This document shows positions 8,175 through 17,609 of a stretch of 64,000 bases of DNA, piece by piece (positions within the stretch are counted from its first letter, which is position 1; each line of letters starts with the position of its first letter). The notes under the pieces were generated by a model, which saw only the letters and a list, made by a program, of their open reading frames with translations, was not told where the DNA came from and did no database searches. The stretch comes from Flagellimonas chongwuensis. GTDB lineage: Bacteria > Bacteroidota > Bacteroidia > Flavobacteriales > Flavobacteriaceae. Where the stretch lies: the NCBI RefSeq assembly GCF_013376415.1, contig NZ_WYET01000005.1, forward strand, positions 61,640-125,639, given 5' to 3'. The translations under genes were made by a program, and so were the position numbers.

Positions 8175-10799
8175 TTATTGTAAACTAGCCAAACTCTTTT
8201 CCAAAGTTTCGATTTTGGCTTCGGCATCGGCAGCTTTTTTACGTTCCATTTCCACCACTTGTTCGGGTGCATTATTCACAAAACGCTCGTTGCTCAATTT
8301 TTTTTCAACGGATTTTAAAAATCCTTTGGTGTAATTGAGTTCCTCTGTAATCTTGGCAATTTCCGCCTCAACATCAATGGCGCCGCTTATCGGGATAAAA
8401 TATTCGTTGCTCTTTACCCTAAAGGAAAGTGCTCCGTCCAAACTAGCATCGACCGTCTCCAGTCTTGAGAGGTTTCCTAATTTGATAATGATGGCATCCA
8501 TGTCCGAACCTACACCCTCGGCATTCAGCACAAAAAGTTCCAATGCATCTTTTTGAGGGATATTTTTCTCCTTTCTGATGGTTCTGATTCCTGAAATCAC
8601 TTCCGAAGCAAAATCAAAATCCGCTATCAAAGCTGAATCAACCTCTACCACCTCTGGCCATTGGGAAACTATCAACGCATCTTCTGGTGTACGTTCCGCG
8701 ATGTGCTGCCAAACTTCCTCCGTTAAAAAAGGCATAAATGGGTGGAGCAACTTTAAGTTTTCTTCAAAAAGGGCCAATACCTCATTATACGTTTTTTGGT
8801 CAATGGGTTTTTGATACTCAGGCTTTACAATTTCCAATAACCAAGAACAGAAATCGTCCCAAACCAATTTATAGGTAGCCATCAACGCATCGGAAATACG
8901 GTATTTGGAGAAATGGTCCTCAATCTCTACCAAGGTTTGATTGAATTTGGCCTTGTACCACTCGATTCCTTTTTGTGCTGCCTCCGGTTGCGGAATATCT
9001 GCTACTTCCCATCCTTTTACCAATCGGAAGGCATTCCAAATTTTGTTGGCGAAGTTGGCTCCTTGCTGACAAAGGGCCTCATCGAACAATAAATCGTTAC
9101 CTGCTGCAGAGCTCAACAATAGCCCCACTCGAACGCCGTCGGCACCGAAATCCTCAATCAATTTGAGGGCATCGGGCGAGTTCCCAAGGGATTTGGACAT
9201 TTTACGACGTTGCTTGTCACGTACCAATCCAGTCAAGTATACATTTTCAAAAGGTCGTTTCCCCCTGTATTCGTAACCGGCTATGATCATTCTGGCCACC
9301 CAGAAGAACAAAATGTCGGGTCCGGTCACCAAATCATTGGTCGGGTAATAATAGTTTACCTCGTCGTTTTCCGGTTCCAAGATTCCTCCAAATACGCTGA
9401 TGGGCCATAACCAGGAGGAGAACCAAGTATCCAGAACATCCGGGTCTTGGCGTAAGTCCGATAGTTGCAGTTCCGGTTTTTTGGCCTTTGCCAGTTCCAA
9501 TGCTTCTTCGGCAGTTTCGGCCACCACAAAATCTTCTTTACCATCGCCGTAGTAGTAGGCTGGTATTTGTTGCCCCCACCATAATTGACGGGAAATGTTC
9601 CAATCCCGGATGTTTAGCATCCAGTGGCGATAGGTATTATCGAACTTTGATGGGTATAGTTTAACGTCCTTGGTTTCCAAAACCCCATCCAAAGCAGGTT
9701 TTGACAGGTTTTCCATTTTCAAGAACCACTGGTCCGAAAGTCTCGGCTCGATTACGGCCTTAGTCCTTTCAGATGTACCGACTTTATTGGTATGTTGTTC
9801 GGTTTTGACCAAAAACCCTTTTTCTTCCAATTCTTTGGAAATTTCCTTTCGCACCACAAAACGGTCTTTTCCTTCATAATGAAGGCCAAAAGAATTAAGG
9901 GTCGCATCTTCGTTGAAGATATCTACCACATCTAGGCCGTGTTTATCCCCTAGATTTTTATCGTTCTCATCATGTGCAGGGGTAACTTTTAAGCAACCTG
10001 TACCAAATTCAACATCGACATACTCGTCCTCTATAATAGGTATAACCCTGCCAGAAATTGGGACAATGGCCTTTTTTCCCCTTAAATGATGATATCTTTC
10101 ATCATTTGGGTTGATACAAATCGCGGTATCGCCCAAAATGGTCTCTGGACGTGTAGTGGCTATGGTCACTTTTTCGTCTGAACCTTCAATGGCGTACGAG
10201 AGATAATATAGATTCCCTTGTCGCTCTTCATAAATAACTTCTTCATCGGAAAGTGTGGTCTTTGCTTCAGGGTCCCAGTTTACCATTCGGTATCCCCTGT
10301 AAATCAAACCTTTGTTATATAAATCGACAAAAACTTTTATTACCGATGCTGACATATCGTCATCCATCGTGAATTTAGTCCGTTCCCAGTCGCAGGAACA
10401 GCCCAGTTTTTTCAACTGCTGAAGGATTACCCCTCCATATTCATTCGTCCAATCCCAAGCATGTTTAAGAAACTCATCGCGGGACAATTTGGACTTATCG
10501 ACACCATCTGCCTTTAGCTTGGCCACTACTTTAGCTTCTGTAGCAATAGAAGCGTGGTCCATTCCCGGCACCCAACACGCATTTTTTCCCAAGAGCCTGG
10601 CTCTTCGAATAAGAACATCTTGAATGGTATTGTTGAGCATATGCCCCATATGAAGCACCCCGGTAACGTTTGGTGGGGGAATTACTATGGTGTACGGTTC
10701 CCTTTCATCGGGTTTGGAACTAAAATAATCGTGCTCCGACCAGTAGGCATACCAATGCTCTTCAACCCGTTTTGGGTCATATTTTGATGGAATTTCCAT
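8175..10799 (-). CDS. valS: Valyl-tRNA synthetase
   Basis: Class I aminoacyl-tRNA synthetase that charges tRNA-Val in the cytoplasm. 874 residues, normal for the family. The ATP-binding HIGH motif is HMGH at residues 50-53 in [12 protein letters not shown]; the KMSKS loop is at 533-537. Between them is the editing (CP1) domain with [12 protein letters not shown], which hydrolyses mischarged Thr-tRNA. The anticodon-binding helical domain and the C-terminal coiled coil (residues about 800-874, Lys/Glu/Ala rich) are complete. Transcribed alone on the minus strand, with a terminator downstream. Confidence 0.98.
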   Translation of the reverse strand: MEIPSKYDPKRVEEHWYAYWSEHDYFSSKPDEREPYTIVIPPPNVTGVLHMGHMLNNTIQDVLIRRARLLGKNACWVPGMDHASIATEAKVVAKLKADGVDKSKLSRDEFLKHAWDWTNEYGGVILQQLKKLGCSCDWERTKFTMDDDMSASVIKVFVDLYNKGLIYRGYRMVNWDPEAKTTLSDEEVIYEERQGNLYYLSYAIEGSDEKVTIATTRPETILGDTAICINPNDERYHHLRGKKAIVPISGRVIPIIEDEYVDVEFGTGCLKVTPAHDENDKNLGDKHGLDVVDIFNEDATLNSFGLHYEGKDRFVVRKEISKELEEKGFLVKTEQHTNKVGTSERTKAVIEPRLSDQWFLKMENLSKPALDGVLETKDVKLYPSKFDNTYRHWMLNIRDWNISRQLWWGQQIPAYYYGDGKEDFVVAETAEEALELAKAKKPELQLSDLRQDPDVLDTWFSSWLWPISVFGGILEPENDEVNYYYPTNDLVTGPDILFFWVARMIIAGYEYRGKRPFENVYLTGLVRDKQRRKMSKSLGNSPDALKLIEDFGADGVRVGLLLSSAAGNDLLFDEALCQQGANFANKIWNAFRLVKGWEVADIPQPEAAQKGIEWYKAKFNQTLVEIEDHFSKYRISDALMATYKLVWDDFCSWLLEIVKPEYQKPIDQKTYNEVLALFEENLKLLHPFMPFLTEEVWQHIAERTPEDALIVSQWPEVVEVDSALIADFDFASEVISGIRTIRKEKNIPQKDALELFVLNAEGVGSDMDAIIIKLGNLSRLETVDASLDGALSFRVKSNEYFIPISGAIDVEAEIAKITEELNYTKGFLKSVEKKLSNERFVNNAPEQVVEMERKKAADAEAKIETLEKSLASLQ

Positions 10800-10996
10800 T
10801 TTACGGTATAGTTTTTGTTAATAAGACTGTGATTGGTTTTTTTGAAAGGAAAGCAAAATGTTAATTTTACGCTATTCTTCAGCTTAGGACCAATTCAGAA
10901 ATACGAAACAAAAATAAGTAACGTTATTCTATAACAAAAGAATTTTGGATGCAGGTATCAAAACATCTACATTTGAAGTTCACCCAAAAACCAAAA

Positions 10997-11383
10997 ATGA
11001 TGAAAAAAACTGTACTGATGCTGTTTATAGGGCTTTTATCCTTAGGGGTATACGCTCAAGAAACCGCTAAAATCGAATTTAAGAGCGAGACCATTGATTA
11101 CGGAGAAATTGAAAGAGGTAGCGATGGTGTTCGTGTATTTGAATTTACCAATACAGGTGATGCTCCTTTGGTAATCAGCGATGTTAAATCTAGCTGTGGA
11201 TGTACCATCCCCAAAAAGCCAGAAGAGCCGATTATGCCTGGAAAAGTGGGTAAAATCGAAGTAAAATATGACACAAACAGAGTTGGCCCCATCAGAAAGG
11301 CCATTACTGTAACCTCAAATGCTGACACTCCAACCAAGGTACTTAAAATAAAAGGTACCGTTAAAAGTCCTGGAGCTAAGTAA
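10997..11383 (+). CDS. DUF1573 secreted protein
   Basis: 128-residue exported protein from the chosen ATG at 10997 (an in-frame ATG lies 48 bases further upstream, but MMKKTVLMLFIGLLSLGVYAQ is a normal signal peptide and favours the later start). The mature part is one DUF1573 domain, an immunoglobulin-like beta fold related to ASH/HYDIN domains: FEFTNTGDAPLVI, then SSCGCTIP, then VKYDTN and ITVTSNAD. The paired cysteines of SCGC are a constant feature. Bacteroidota encode many such proteins; function is not established. Convergent with the protease gene, sharing a bidirectional terminator. Confidence 0.85.
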   Translation: MMKKTVLMLFIGLLSLGVYAQETAKIEFKSETIDYGEIERGSDGVRVFEFTNTGDAPLVISDVKSSCGCTIPKKPEEPIMPGKVGKIEVKYDTNRVGPIRKAITVTSNADTPTKVLKIKGTVKSPGAK

Positions 11384-11404
11384 GAAGAAGAGAATTATAT
11401 TTTA

Positions 11405-11436
11405 AAAGCCCCAAAATCAATTGATTTTGGGGCTTT
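11405..11436. terminator. Bidirectional terminator between DUF1573 and protease genes
   Basis: Perfect hairpin AAAAGCCCCAAAATCA/TGATTTTGGGGCTTTT with almost no loop, followed by T-rich sequence on the plus strand and preceded by A-rich sequence, so it can serve both convergent genes. Confidence 0.85.
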
Positions 11437-11441
11437 TTATT

Positions 11442-12782
11442 TTAATCATCGTCGTCAAACATCTTCTTAAGGACAAAGGTGAAGAGCAGGTCGGTGTTAT
11501 ATCTTTCAATAAGAACTTTGATTCGTTTCCCTTCCCGTTCATTTATCATTTTAAGTATTTCCTGTAGCTTGTATTTGTGGACTTTTTTCCCGTTTACGGC
11601 CAATATAACATCTCCTTCACGTAAACCAGCCTCTGCAGCAGGGCTACCGGCGCGGATACCGGACACCACTATTTCTGGAACCAAACTCAGCCTTGTCTTG
11701 TTCTCCAACAAAATTTGAACGTTACCAAACGTATCGCCATTGTCTTCCTTGACAAGCCCATTAACATCCGCAATACTCTCAGCGATATATCTTAAACCAT
11801 TGTGTTGCAAATCGATTCCTGCCAAGTTATATTGAAAGGGTTCATTAAAATTACCGTTCATTTTTAGGGTGACCAGACCTCTGCCATAATCAAAAACCAT
11901 GTTGAAACGTTTGAGCACTTCTCCTCCCAAACTACCGTTTCGGCCATTCAAGCTATCAATCCCCTGAAAAGACTCTCTATAAGGAAAAGCTACCTTGGCT
12001 TCATCCAGTTTAAAATCACCTATCTGGACTCCATTGATTTTACTCCGTTTTCCAAAAATATCGCCGCTCAGCCCTCTTCCCAGATGGTCTTCATAATTTT
12101 TTTCGGGTATTTCCAATCCCTTTTCGGGTTCGGGAAACAACCAAAGTGCATCACTGCTCCCAGTATCTACAAGCAATTTCACGTTAATATTGGCTGTATC
12201 CTTCATCAATACCGTTCCCTCAACATAAGCTTTTCTTTTTTCTACCAACAAAGGAATGGTCTGTCTGTTTCTTCTCTCCTTATATGTATAAAGTTCAGGA
12301 TTGTGCAGTTTCAGTTTTCTAGCGCTATAGTTCACTTCAACAATAAAATCACGGAATAGGTCATAGCCCATTATGCCATGTACGGGAATTCCCAATGTCG
12401 TTGAAAAATCGATTCCTCGATCCATCACCACATATAGATCCTGAGCAAAATTTATCGCTTTGCCCAACCTAAATATATTCCTTTTGGAACTCAAGGCTTT
12501 CATAGGCTTACCATCTCCCAGACCACGTATGGTGACTTCTGAAACATTGTTGATGGGTATGGAATCAGATTCCGATAGATTGAAAAGAATAGGCTTGCTT
12601 ACACCGGAATCGAGTATAAAGGTCAGTTCAACCCCGTTAATCTCCACAGGAATGATGATGAGGTTATTTATGAGTTCAAAATTGATTCGCTGGAATTTCT
12701 TATCCTCGGGCAATTCAAAACCCTGCGCCAAAATAAACATTGGCACAATTAAAAGAAGCATAAAAATAAAACCCTTTCTCAT
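11442..12782 (-). CDS. Retropepsin-like aspartyl protease with C-terminal PDZ domain
   Basis: Exported protein of about 446 residues. It starts with the signal peptide MRKGFIFMLLLIVPMFILAQ when begun at the ATG at 12782 (an ATG at 12788 is equally possible; an earlier start at 12869 would bury the signal). Two aspartyl-protease motifs are visible, ILDSGVSKP near the N-terminus and LVDTGSSDALW in the middle, as in the pepsin-like aspartate peptidases of Bacteroidota. The C-terminal about 90 residues form a PDZ domain (SPAAEAGLREGDVILAVNGKKV). Likely periplasmic. The substrate is unknown. Monocistronic and divergent from the aminotransferase gene. Confidence 0.85.
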   Translation of the reverse strand: MRKGFIFMLLLIVPMFILAQGFELPEDKKFQRINFELINNLIIIPVEINGVELTFILDSGVSKPILFNLSESDSIPINNVSEVTIRGLGDGKPMKALSSKRNIFRLGKAINFAQDLYVVMDRGIDFSTTLGIPVHGIMGYDLFRDFIVEVNYSARKLKLHNPELYTYKERRNRQTIPLLVEKRKAYVEGTVLMKDTANINVKLLVDTGSSDALWLFPEPEKGLEIPEKNYEDHLGRGLSGDIFGKRSKINGVQIGDFKLDEAKVAFPYRESFQGIDSLNGRNGSLGGEVLKRFNMVFDYGRGLVTLKMNGNFNEPFQYNLAGIDLQHNGLRYIAESIADVNGLVKEDNGDTFGNVQILLENKTRLSLVPEIVVSGIRAGSPAAEAGLREGDVILAVNGKKVHKYKLQEILKMINEREGKRIKVLIERYNTDLLFTFVLKKMFDDDD

Positions 12783-12889
12783 CGACATACACAAAATAAT
12801 CACCTCTTCACTAAGAAATATACAAAATAAGGTTTGAACCCAATCATATTTTAACATTTCCAATAGCAATTAATTTATGTTCAATCTTG

Positions 12890-12920
12890 TTGTTTTCGAT
12901 ATTAGGTTTTCTCATTTTTG
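12890..12920 (+). promoter_or_regulatory. Candidate promoter of the aminotransferase-murB operon
   Basis: TTG (12890-12892), 20-base spacer, CATTTTTG (12913-12920), one mismatch from the Bacteroidota -7 element TAnnTTTG, 15 bases before the ATG. Confidence 0.35.
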
Positions 12921-12935
12921 CCAAAACTTTAGTTC

Positions 12936-14129
12936 ATGCCAAGCATTTCAAAGAAAGGGATTCAAATGCCCGCATCACCCATCCGAAAATTAGTGCCCTA
13001 CGCAGAGGCCGCCAAAAAACGAGGAACCCATGTAATACACCTTAATATTGGACAGCCCGATATTAAAACTCCAAAAGTGGCTTTAGAAGCGGTTCGCAAC
13101 CATAACATTGAGGTTCTTGAGTATAGCATGACCCAAGGCTCCGAGGAGTACCGGAAAAAAATTGCGGACTACTATACAAAACAGGACATTTTTGTTGATG
13201 CTGAAGATATTATAGTGACTACGGGCGGTTCCGAGGCATTATCGTTTACCTTGGGAACCATTATGGACAATGATGATGAAATTATCATACCCGAACCATT
13301 TTATGCAAATTATAATGGTTTTGCCACAGCTGCAGGTGTTAAGGTCAAACCCATTGCTTCATCTATTGAAAATAACTTTGCACTTCCCCCCATTTCCAAG
13401 TTTGAAGACCTTATCACCCAAAAAACTAAAGCTATACTCATATGTAATCCCGGGAACCCAACAGGATATCTTTATAGCAAGGAAGAAATTCATCAGTTGG
13501 CGGAATTGGTTAAAAAATACAATCTTTTCCTCGTGGCCGATGAGGTGTACCGCGAATTTACCTATGATGGCAGGGAACATTACTCGATTCTTCAGGTAGA
13601 GGGATTGGAAGAGCACGCCATTGTCGTGGATTCCGTTTCCAAAAGATACAGTATGTGCGGTGCACGTATTGGCTGCATGATTTCAAAAAATACCGAGGTT
13701 ATCGGTACTGCGCTAAAATTTGCACAAGCCCGTTTATCTCCGCCAACTTTTGCTCAGATTGCCAGTGAAGCCGCTTTGGAAACCCCACAATCTTATTTTG
13801 ATGATGTAATCGACGAATATGTTTCACGAAGAAACCTTTTAATCACCGAGCTCAACAAATTGGAAGGTGTAAAGGTCGCCACACCTCAAGGCGCCTTTTA
13901 TTGTGTCGCAGAACTTCCGATTAAGGATGCGGACCACTTTGCACAATGGTTGTTGGAAAGTTTTGAGATAGATGGAAATACGGTGATGGTAGCTCCCGCT
14001 GCCGGTTTTTATGCAACACCTGGCTTGGGAAAAAATCAGATTAGAATTGCCTATGTGCTGGAAAAAGAGCAACTTGTAAAGGCCGTCCACATATTAGGTA
14101 AAGCTTTAAGAGAGTACAACGCCCAATGA
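12936..14129 (+). CDS. Class I/II pyridoxal-phosphate aminotransferase (aspartate aminotransferase-like)
   Basis: Cytosolic PLP enzyme of fold type I, 397 residues, transferring amino groups between an amino acid and a 2-oxo acid. The Schiff-base lysine is Lys236 in SVSKRYSMCGARIG; other motifs are GGSEA (cofactor phosphate region), NPGNPTG and DEVYREF (the Asp that contacts the pyridine nitrogen), and a late RIAY arginine segment for carboxylate binding. The SKRYSMCGARIG form is that of the subgroup Ib enzymes; substrate may be aspartate or an aromatic amino acid. It overlaps murB by 4 bases (ATGA), so the two are translationally coupled. Confidence 0.9.
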   Translation: MPSISKKGIQMPASPIRKLVPYAEAAKKRGTHVIHLNIGQPDIKTPKVALEAVRNHNIEVLEYSMTQGSEEYRKKIADYYTKQDIFVDAEDIIVTTGGSEALSFTLGTIMDNDDEIIIPEPFYANYNGFATAAGVKVKPIASSIENNFALPPISKFEDLITQKTKAILICNPGNPTGYLYSKEEIHQLAELVKKYNLFLVADEVYREFTYDGREHYSILQVEGLEEHAIVVDSVSKRYSMCGARIGCMISKNTEVIGTALKFAQARLSPPTFAQIASEAALETPQSYFDDVIDEYVSRRNLLITELNKLEGVKVATPQGAFYCVAELPIKDADHFAQWLLESFEIDGNTVMVAPAAGFYATPGLGKNQIRIAYVLEKEQLVKAVHILGKALREYNAQ

Positions 14130-15142
14130 ACATACAGGAAAACATATCCTTAAAAAATTATAACACCTTCGGCATTGACGTTAAGGCAAGGTTTTTTGTT
14201 GAAATAACCGGTCTGGTGCAACTCCAAAAAGTATTGGAGTTAAAGGCATACCCCAAAAAGTTCATCATTAGTGGAGGAAGCAACATGCTGCTTACCAAAG
14301 ATATAGATGCTTTGGTGGTACACCTAAAACTAAAGGGCATCTCCATTGTTGAAGAAAACGAGAATTTTGTAGAGGTCAAGGCAATGGCCGGCGAAAATTG
14401 GCACGATCTCGTTATGTGGAGTCTGGAGCAAGGATTTGGCGGACTCGAGAATCTTTCGCTCATCCCGGGCAACGTTGGCACGGCACCCATCCAAAATATT
14501 GGCGCTTATGGAGTTGAACTAAAAGATGTTTTTGTGAGTTGTGCAGCCATGGACGTCAAAACCGGGGAGCTAGAGGGTTTTGATAACGAAGCATGCGAGT
14601 TTGGGTATAGGGATTCCATTTTCAAGAATGAGGCAAAGGATAAATATATCATCACTTCAGTAGTACTCAAATTGACCAAGAAAGACCATGTGCTTCACAC
14701 AGGCTACGGTTCCATTGAGAACGAATTGAAGGAAAAGGGCATTGTACATCCGACAATCAGGGATATTTCAGATGCGGTCATCGCCATACGCAGAAACAAA
14801 CTGCCCGACCCAAAGGAAATAGGCAATAGTGGCAGCTTTTTTAAAAATCCGGTAATTTCCCAAAAAGCGTTTGATAGGTTCACCAAAAAAAATCCGAATG
14901 CCCCTTTTTATGAAATGGACGATAATCAATTTAAGATTCCCGCTGGTTGGCTGGTGGAACAATGCGGTTTTAAAGGAAAACGCTTTGGTGACGCAGGTGT
15001 GCACGAAAAGCAGGCCCTTGTGTTGGTTAACCACGGAAGTGCCACTGGCAAAGAGATTCTTGACCTAAGCAAAAAAATTCAAGACGAAGTGCAAAAAACC
15101 TTTAAGATAAAGATCCAACCTGAAGTTAATATAATAAAATAA
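14126..15142 (+). CDS. murB: UDP-N-acetylenolpyruvoylglucosamine reductase
   Basis: FAD- and NADPH-dependent second step of peptidoglycan precursor synthesis, giving UDP-N-acetylmuramate. 338 residues, matching the E. coli-like type I enzyme. FAD-binding segments include LGGGSN-like IISGGSNMLL and IPGNVGTAPIQNIGAYG; FGYRDSIFK has the catalytic arginine; GNSGSFFKNP carries the proton-donor Ser237; the C-terminal PEVNII carries the conserved Glu. Its ATG overlaps the aminotransferase stop (ATGA). Cytosolic. Confidence 0.97.
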   Translation: MNIQENISLKNYNTFGIDVKARFFVEITGLVQLQKVLELKAYPKKFIISGGSNMLLTKDIDALVVHLKLKGISIVEENENFVEVKAMAGENWHDLVMWSLEQGFGGLENLSLIPGNVGTAPIQNIGAYGVELKDVFVSCAAMDVKTGELEGFDNEACEFGYRDSIFKNEAKDKYIITSVVLKLTKKDHVLHTGYGSIENELKEKGIVHPTIRDISDAVIAIRRNKLPDPKEIGNSGSFFKNPVISQKAFDRFTKKNPNAPFYEMDDNQFKIPAGWLVEQCGFKGKRFGDAGVHEKQALVLVNHGSATGKEILDLSKKIQDEVQKTFKIKIQPEVNIIK

Positions 15143-15269
15143 CCCCCGCATTGAAGTCAATAACGAGGGTTATACCAAACCAAACTAACCAAATTTATGT
15201 ATGTCGTCAGGGCTTTGAAACCCCTTATTTCTATTCAAAATTTACAAGACAAAAAAGCTTTTTCTGCCT

Positions 15270-15277
15270 TAGCTTTG
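15270..15277 (+). promoter_or_regulatory. Candidate promoter -7 element upstream of ECF sigma/anti-sigma pair
   Basis: TAGCTTTG is an exact match to the Bacteroidota TAnnTTTG element, about 70 bases before the sigma-factor ATG. No clear TTG at the -33 position. The remaining 15143-15269 stretch holds a weak G/C hairpin just after murB (AACCC..GGGTT) and nothing else recognisable. Confidence 0.45.
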
Positions 15278-15345
15278 TTTTATATACGAGATAAATCCTA
15301 TTTTAGATTTTGGCCCCATAAAAAATTTTACCAAAAGCATCATTA

Positions 15346-15912
15346 ATGAGCACATTGATCGAGAGACATATTGTTTCACTCCTTGAGGAAAAAGACGACA
15401 AAGCTATTTCCTTACTTTATGAAAATTATGGGGACACCTTGTTCGGTGTTGCTTTTAAGGTAGTAAAAGATGAGGATTTGGCCCAAGATGTACTACAGGA
15501 AAGTTTCATAAAAATTTGGAAAAAAGCCGACACCTACGATGCTTCCAAAGCAAAACTTTTCACCTGGTTGTTCAGGATTGTAAGAAACACGGCCATAGAT
15601 AAGTTACGTAGTGTAACCAATAAATCGGATAAGGAAATCCAAATCGACGTTTCAGACGTATATAATGTTGGAGTGAAGGCCATTAACCCGGAACATCTGG
15701 ACATCCAAGAAAACTTGGACAAAATAGAAGATAAGTACAGAATTGTTTTAGAGGCCCTATTTTTTGAAGGAATGACGCAGCAAGAGGCTAGTGATGAATT
15801 GGACATACCTTTGGGGACCATAAAATCCCGGTTAAAAATAGGACTTAGGGAACTTGGAAAGATTTACGGAACGACAATGTCCCTGCTCTTAATCTTAAAT
15901 TTGTTGTCATGA
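15346..15912 (+). CDS. ECF-type RNA polymerase sigma factor
   Basis: 188-residue sigma-70 family factor of the extracytoplasmic function group. Region 2 is residues about 24-90 (ALFGVAFKVVKDEDLAQDVLQESFIKIWKK, then FTWLFRIVRNTAIDKLR) and region 4 is residues about 130-180 with the helix-turn-helix EGMTQQEASDELDIPLGTIKSRL. It directs RNA polymerase to a small regulon and is normally held inactive by its cognate anti-sigma factor, which is encoded next with a 4-base overlap. A candidate promoter lies at 15270. Confidence 0.92.
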   Translation: MSTLIERHIVSLLEEKDDKAISLLYENYGDTLFGVAFKVVKDEDLAQDVLQESFIKIWKKADTYDASKAKLFTWLFRIVRNTAIDKLRSVTNKSDKEIQIDVSDVYNVGVKAINPEHLDIQENLDKIEDKYRIVLEALFFEGMTQQEASDELDIPLGTIKSRLKIGLRELGKIYGTTMSLLLILNLLS

Positions 15913-16667
15913 AAGAAAAAGTAAAAATATTTTTAGAGTCTGACATTTTAGAGAAATATCTTTTGGGAGACACCACCAAAGAGGAATCCCAAAAAGCGGA
16001 AAGATATATTGCCATGTATCCCGATGTGCGGGAGACCTATGAAGTGCTCCAGAAAAACTTGGAGACCTTTGCCAACATGTATGCCAAGAAAACCCCGGAA
16101 GGCTTAAAGGACATTATAATTGCCAGTGCACGAAAAGAAACCATGGTAAGCAAAAGGTACATGAGGTATGCCGTTGCAGCCAGTATCGCCATTATGATTT
16201 TCGCCGGCTCCTCCCTATTCTTTTGGAACCAGAACAAAACATTACAGGAAGAAAACACCCTCGTAACCAACCAAATCAAGTATTTGGAGGATAACATGAA
16301 GGACCAATTGGCTGACATGAGAAACCAGTTTATCGTTCTTAACAATCCCGCAACCAAGAAATATCAAGTAAGGGGTGAACGTGAGGCAAAGGAACTCAAG
16401 GCCATTGCATACATAAACCCTGTTAAAAAACTGTCGTACATTAATGTGAGCAACGTTCCGGAACTTCCCGAAGACAAATGTTTTCAAATGTGGGCAGAGG
16501 TCAATGGAGAACTGGTAAACTTGGGTGTCATCAAAGATTTTGACGAAAAAGACAAACTTCTTGCCTTACCCTACGCTGACAATGCTGTGGGATATATCAC
16601 CATTGAACCAAAAGGCGGAAACAATATTCCATCTGTAGACAATATCGTAGCCAATATCAATTACTAA
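15909..16667 (+). CDS. Membrane anti-sigma factor (RskA-like)
   Basis: 252 residues. The N-terminal part (about 1-90) contains a zinc-less anti-sigma domain (LEKYLLGDTTKEESQKAERYIAMYPDVRETYEVL); one membrane helix follows (YAVAASIAIMIFAGSSLFFW, about residues 81-100), then a short coiled region and a periplasmic RskA-type C-terminal domain (CFQMWAEVNGELVNLGVI, later GYITIEPKGG). It should bind the sigma factor encoded immediately upstream until an envelope signal releases it. The ATGA overlap with the sigma gene supports stoichiometric expression. Signal unknown. Confidence 0.88.
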   Translation: MKEKVKIFLESDILEKYLLGDTTKEESQKAERYIAMYPDVRETYEVLQKNLETFANMYAKKTPEGLKDIIIASARKETMVSKRYMRYAVAASIAIMIFAGSSLFFWNQNKTLQEENTLVTNQIKYLEDNMKDQLADMRNQFIVLNNPATKKYQVRGEREAKELKAIAYINPVKKLSYINVSNVPELPEDKCFQMWAEVNGELVNLGVIKDFDEKDKLLALPYADNAVGYITIEPKGGNNIPSVDNIVANINY

Positions 16668-16726
16668 TAAAATAGAGTTTACGGTAAAGAAACCTTAAAC
16701 ATTCCGACCTTTAAGAAGGTATTTTG

Positions 16727-16734
16727 TACCTTTG
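16727..16734 (+). promoter_or_regulatory. Candidate promoter -7 element for the small cysteine-rich membrane protein
   Basis: TACCTTTG, an exact TAnnTTTG match 15 bases before the ATG at 16750. Its position overlaps an upstream in-frame TTG, supporting the later ATG as the true start. Confidence 0.5.
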
Positions 16735-16749
16735 TACAAAAGTTGGATT

Positions 16750-16959
16750 ATGAAGCTAGTATTGGTCACCATTGGATTGTTAGCACTTGCATTTGCAGGA
16801 ATCGCCATCAAAATCTGGGGTAAAAAGAACGGCGAGTTTGCCGGAACATGTGCAAGTCAAAGTCCTTTTTTGAACAAGGACGGTGAGGCTTGTGGTTTTT
16901 GCGGAAAACTACCGGAAGAACAAGATTGCAAGAAAGATACCGTTACGAATACCCAATAA
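16750..16959 (+). CDS. Small membrane protein with cysteine cluster
   Basis: 69-residue protein from the ATG at 16750. It has one N-terminal hydrophobic helix (LVLVTIGLLALAFAGIAI) and a short soluble tail carrying four cysteines: GTCASQ, then EACGFCGKLP, then QDCKK. The CxxC-containing tail could bind a metal or be disulfide linked. I recall similar unnamed 'membrane or secreted' proteins in other Flavobacteriaceae but cannot name a function. It lies between an ECF sigma/anti-sigma pair and a second ECF sigma gene, 27 bases before the latter, so it may be co-transcribed with it. Confidence 0.7.
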   Translation: MKLVLVTIGLLALAFAGIAIKIWGKKNGEFAGTCASQSPFLNKDGEACGFCGKLPEEQDCKKDTVTNTQ

Positions 16960-16986
16960 AATTAATTTTTAGGCAAGCCTTATTAT

Positions 16987-17547
16987 TTGGAAAAAACCGA
17001 CGATTCCATCAAGGAGATTATACAAAGGGCAAAAGAGGGATACCAAATTGCCTTTAGTAACCTCGTTGACACTTTTTGGAACGATGTGTACGGTTTTCAA
17101 ATGCTTCGCACCAAAAATGAAAACGATGCCGAGGACATTACCATAAGGACTTTTTCCAAAGCATTCGATAAAATCAATACCTACGACGAAAACTACGAGT
17201 TCAAGACTTGGCTCATCACCATCTCCAAAAACCTTCATGTAGACCTTCTCAGAAAACGAAAAAGAAGTCTAATGAACGAAATGGAATCCCGCGGAGACGA
17301 GGTAAAAAGAGTTTTGGACGAAACCCCCACCGTAGAGGACCGTTTGATCACGGAACAAAATCTGGCCAACCTCTTGCAGGATATCAAAAAAATGAAACCG
17401 CACTATCAGAAAGTAATCAATCTGCGGTATTTTCAAGAAATGAGTTATGCCGATATAGCCAAGGAACTCAATGAACCCGTCAATAACATAAAGGTGAAAT
17501 TACTCCGTGCCAAAAAACTTTTGGCAGAAATCATCAAAAAAAAGTGA
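16987..17547 (+). CDS. ECF-type RNA polymerase sigma factor (second)
   Basis: 186 residues from a TTG start at 16987, which gives MEKTDDSIKEIIQRAKEGYQIAF, the normal N-terminus of this group. Region 2: AEDITIRTFSKAFDKINTYDENYEFKTWLITISKNLHVDLLRKRKR split over residues about 48-92; region 4: residues about 128-182 with SYADIAKELNEPVNNIKVKLLRAKK as helix-turn-helix. No anti-sigma gene follows; the small Cys-rich membrane protein just upstream is the only linked partner. Distinct in sequence from the sigma factor at 15346. Confidence 0.88.
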   Translation: MEKTDDSIKEIIQRAKEGYQIAFSNLVDTFWNDVYGFQMLRTKNENDAEDITIRTFSKAFDKINTYDENYEFKTWLITISKNLHVDLLRKRKRSLMNEMESRGDEVKRVLDETPTVEDRLITEQNLANLLQDIKKMKPHYQKVINLRYFQEMSYADIAKELNEPVNNIKVKLLRAKKLLAEIIKKK

Positions 17548-17583
17548 CTTCTTCCAAGTCACATAGTTTCTTTCCCAGTTTCG

Positions 17584-17591
17584 TATCTTTG
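17584..17591 (+). promoter_or_regulatory. Candidate promoter -7 element of lipA
   Basis: TATCTTTG, an exact TAnnTTTG match, 19 bases upstream of the lipA ATG. It is followed by an AT-rich stretch to the start codon. Confidence 0.5.
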
Positions 17592-17609
17592 TACTTCTAA
17601 ATTTGTTCT

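Noticed and set aside
15141..15172. Hairpin after murB as a terminator
   Set aside because: The AACCC/GGGTT stem has mismatches and no following T-run, so it was not listed as a terminator.
15197..15346. 49-codon open frame before the ECF sigma gene ending in TAATG overlap
   Set aside because: It spans the candidate promoter element at 15270 and encodes an unremarkable Lys/His/Phe-rich peptide; the overlap with the sigma ATG is probably chance.
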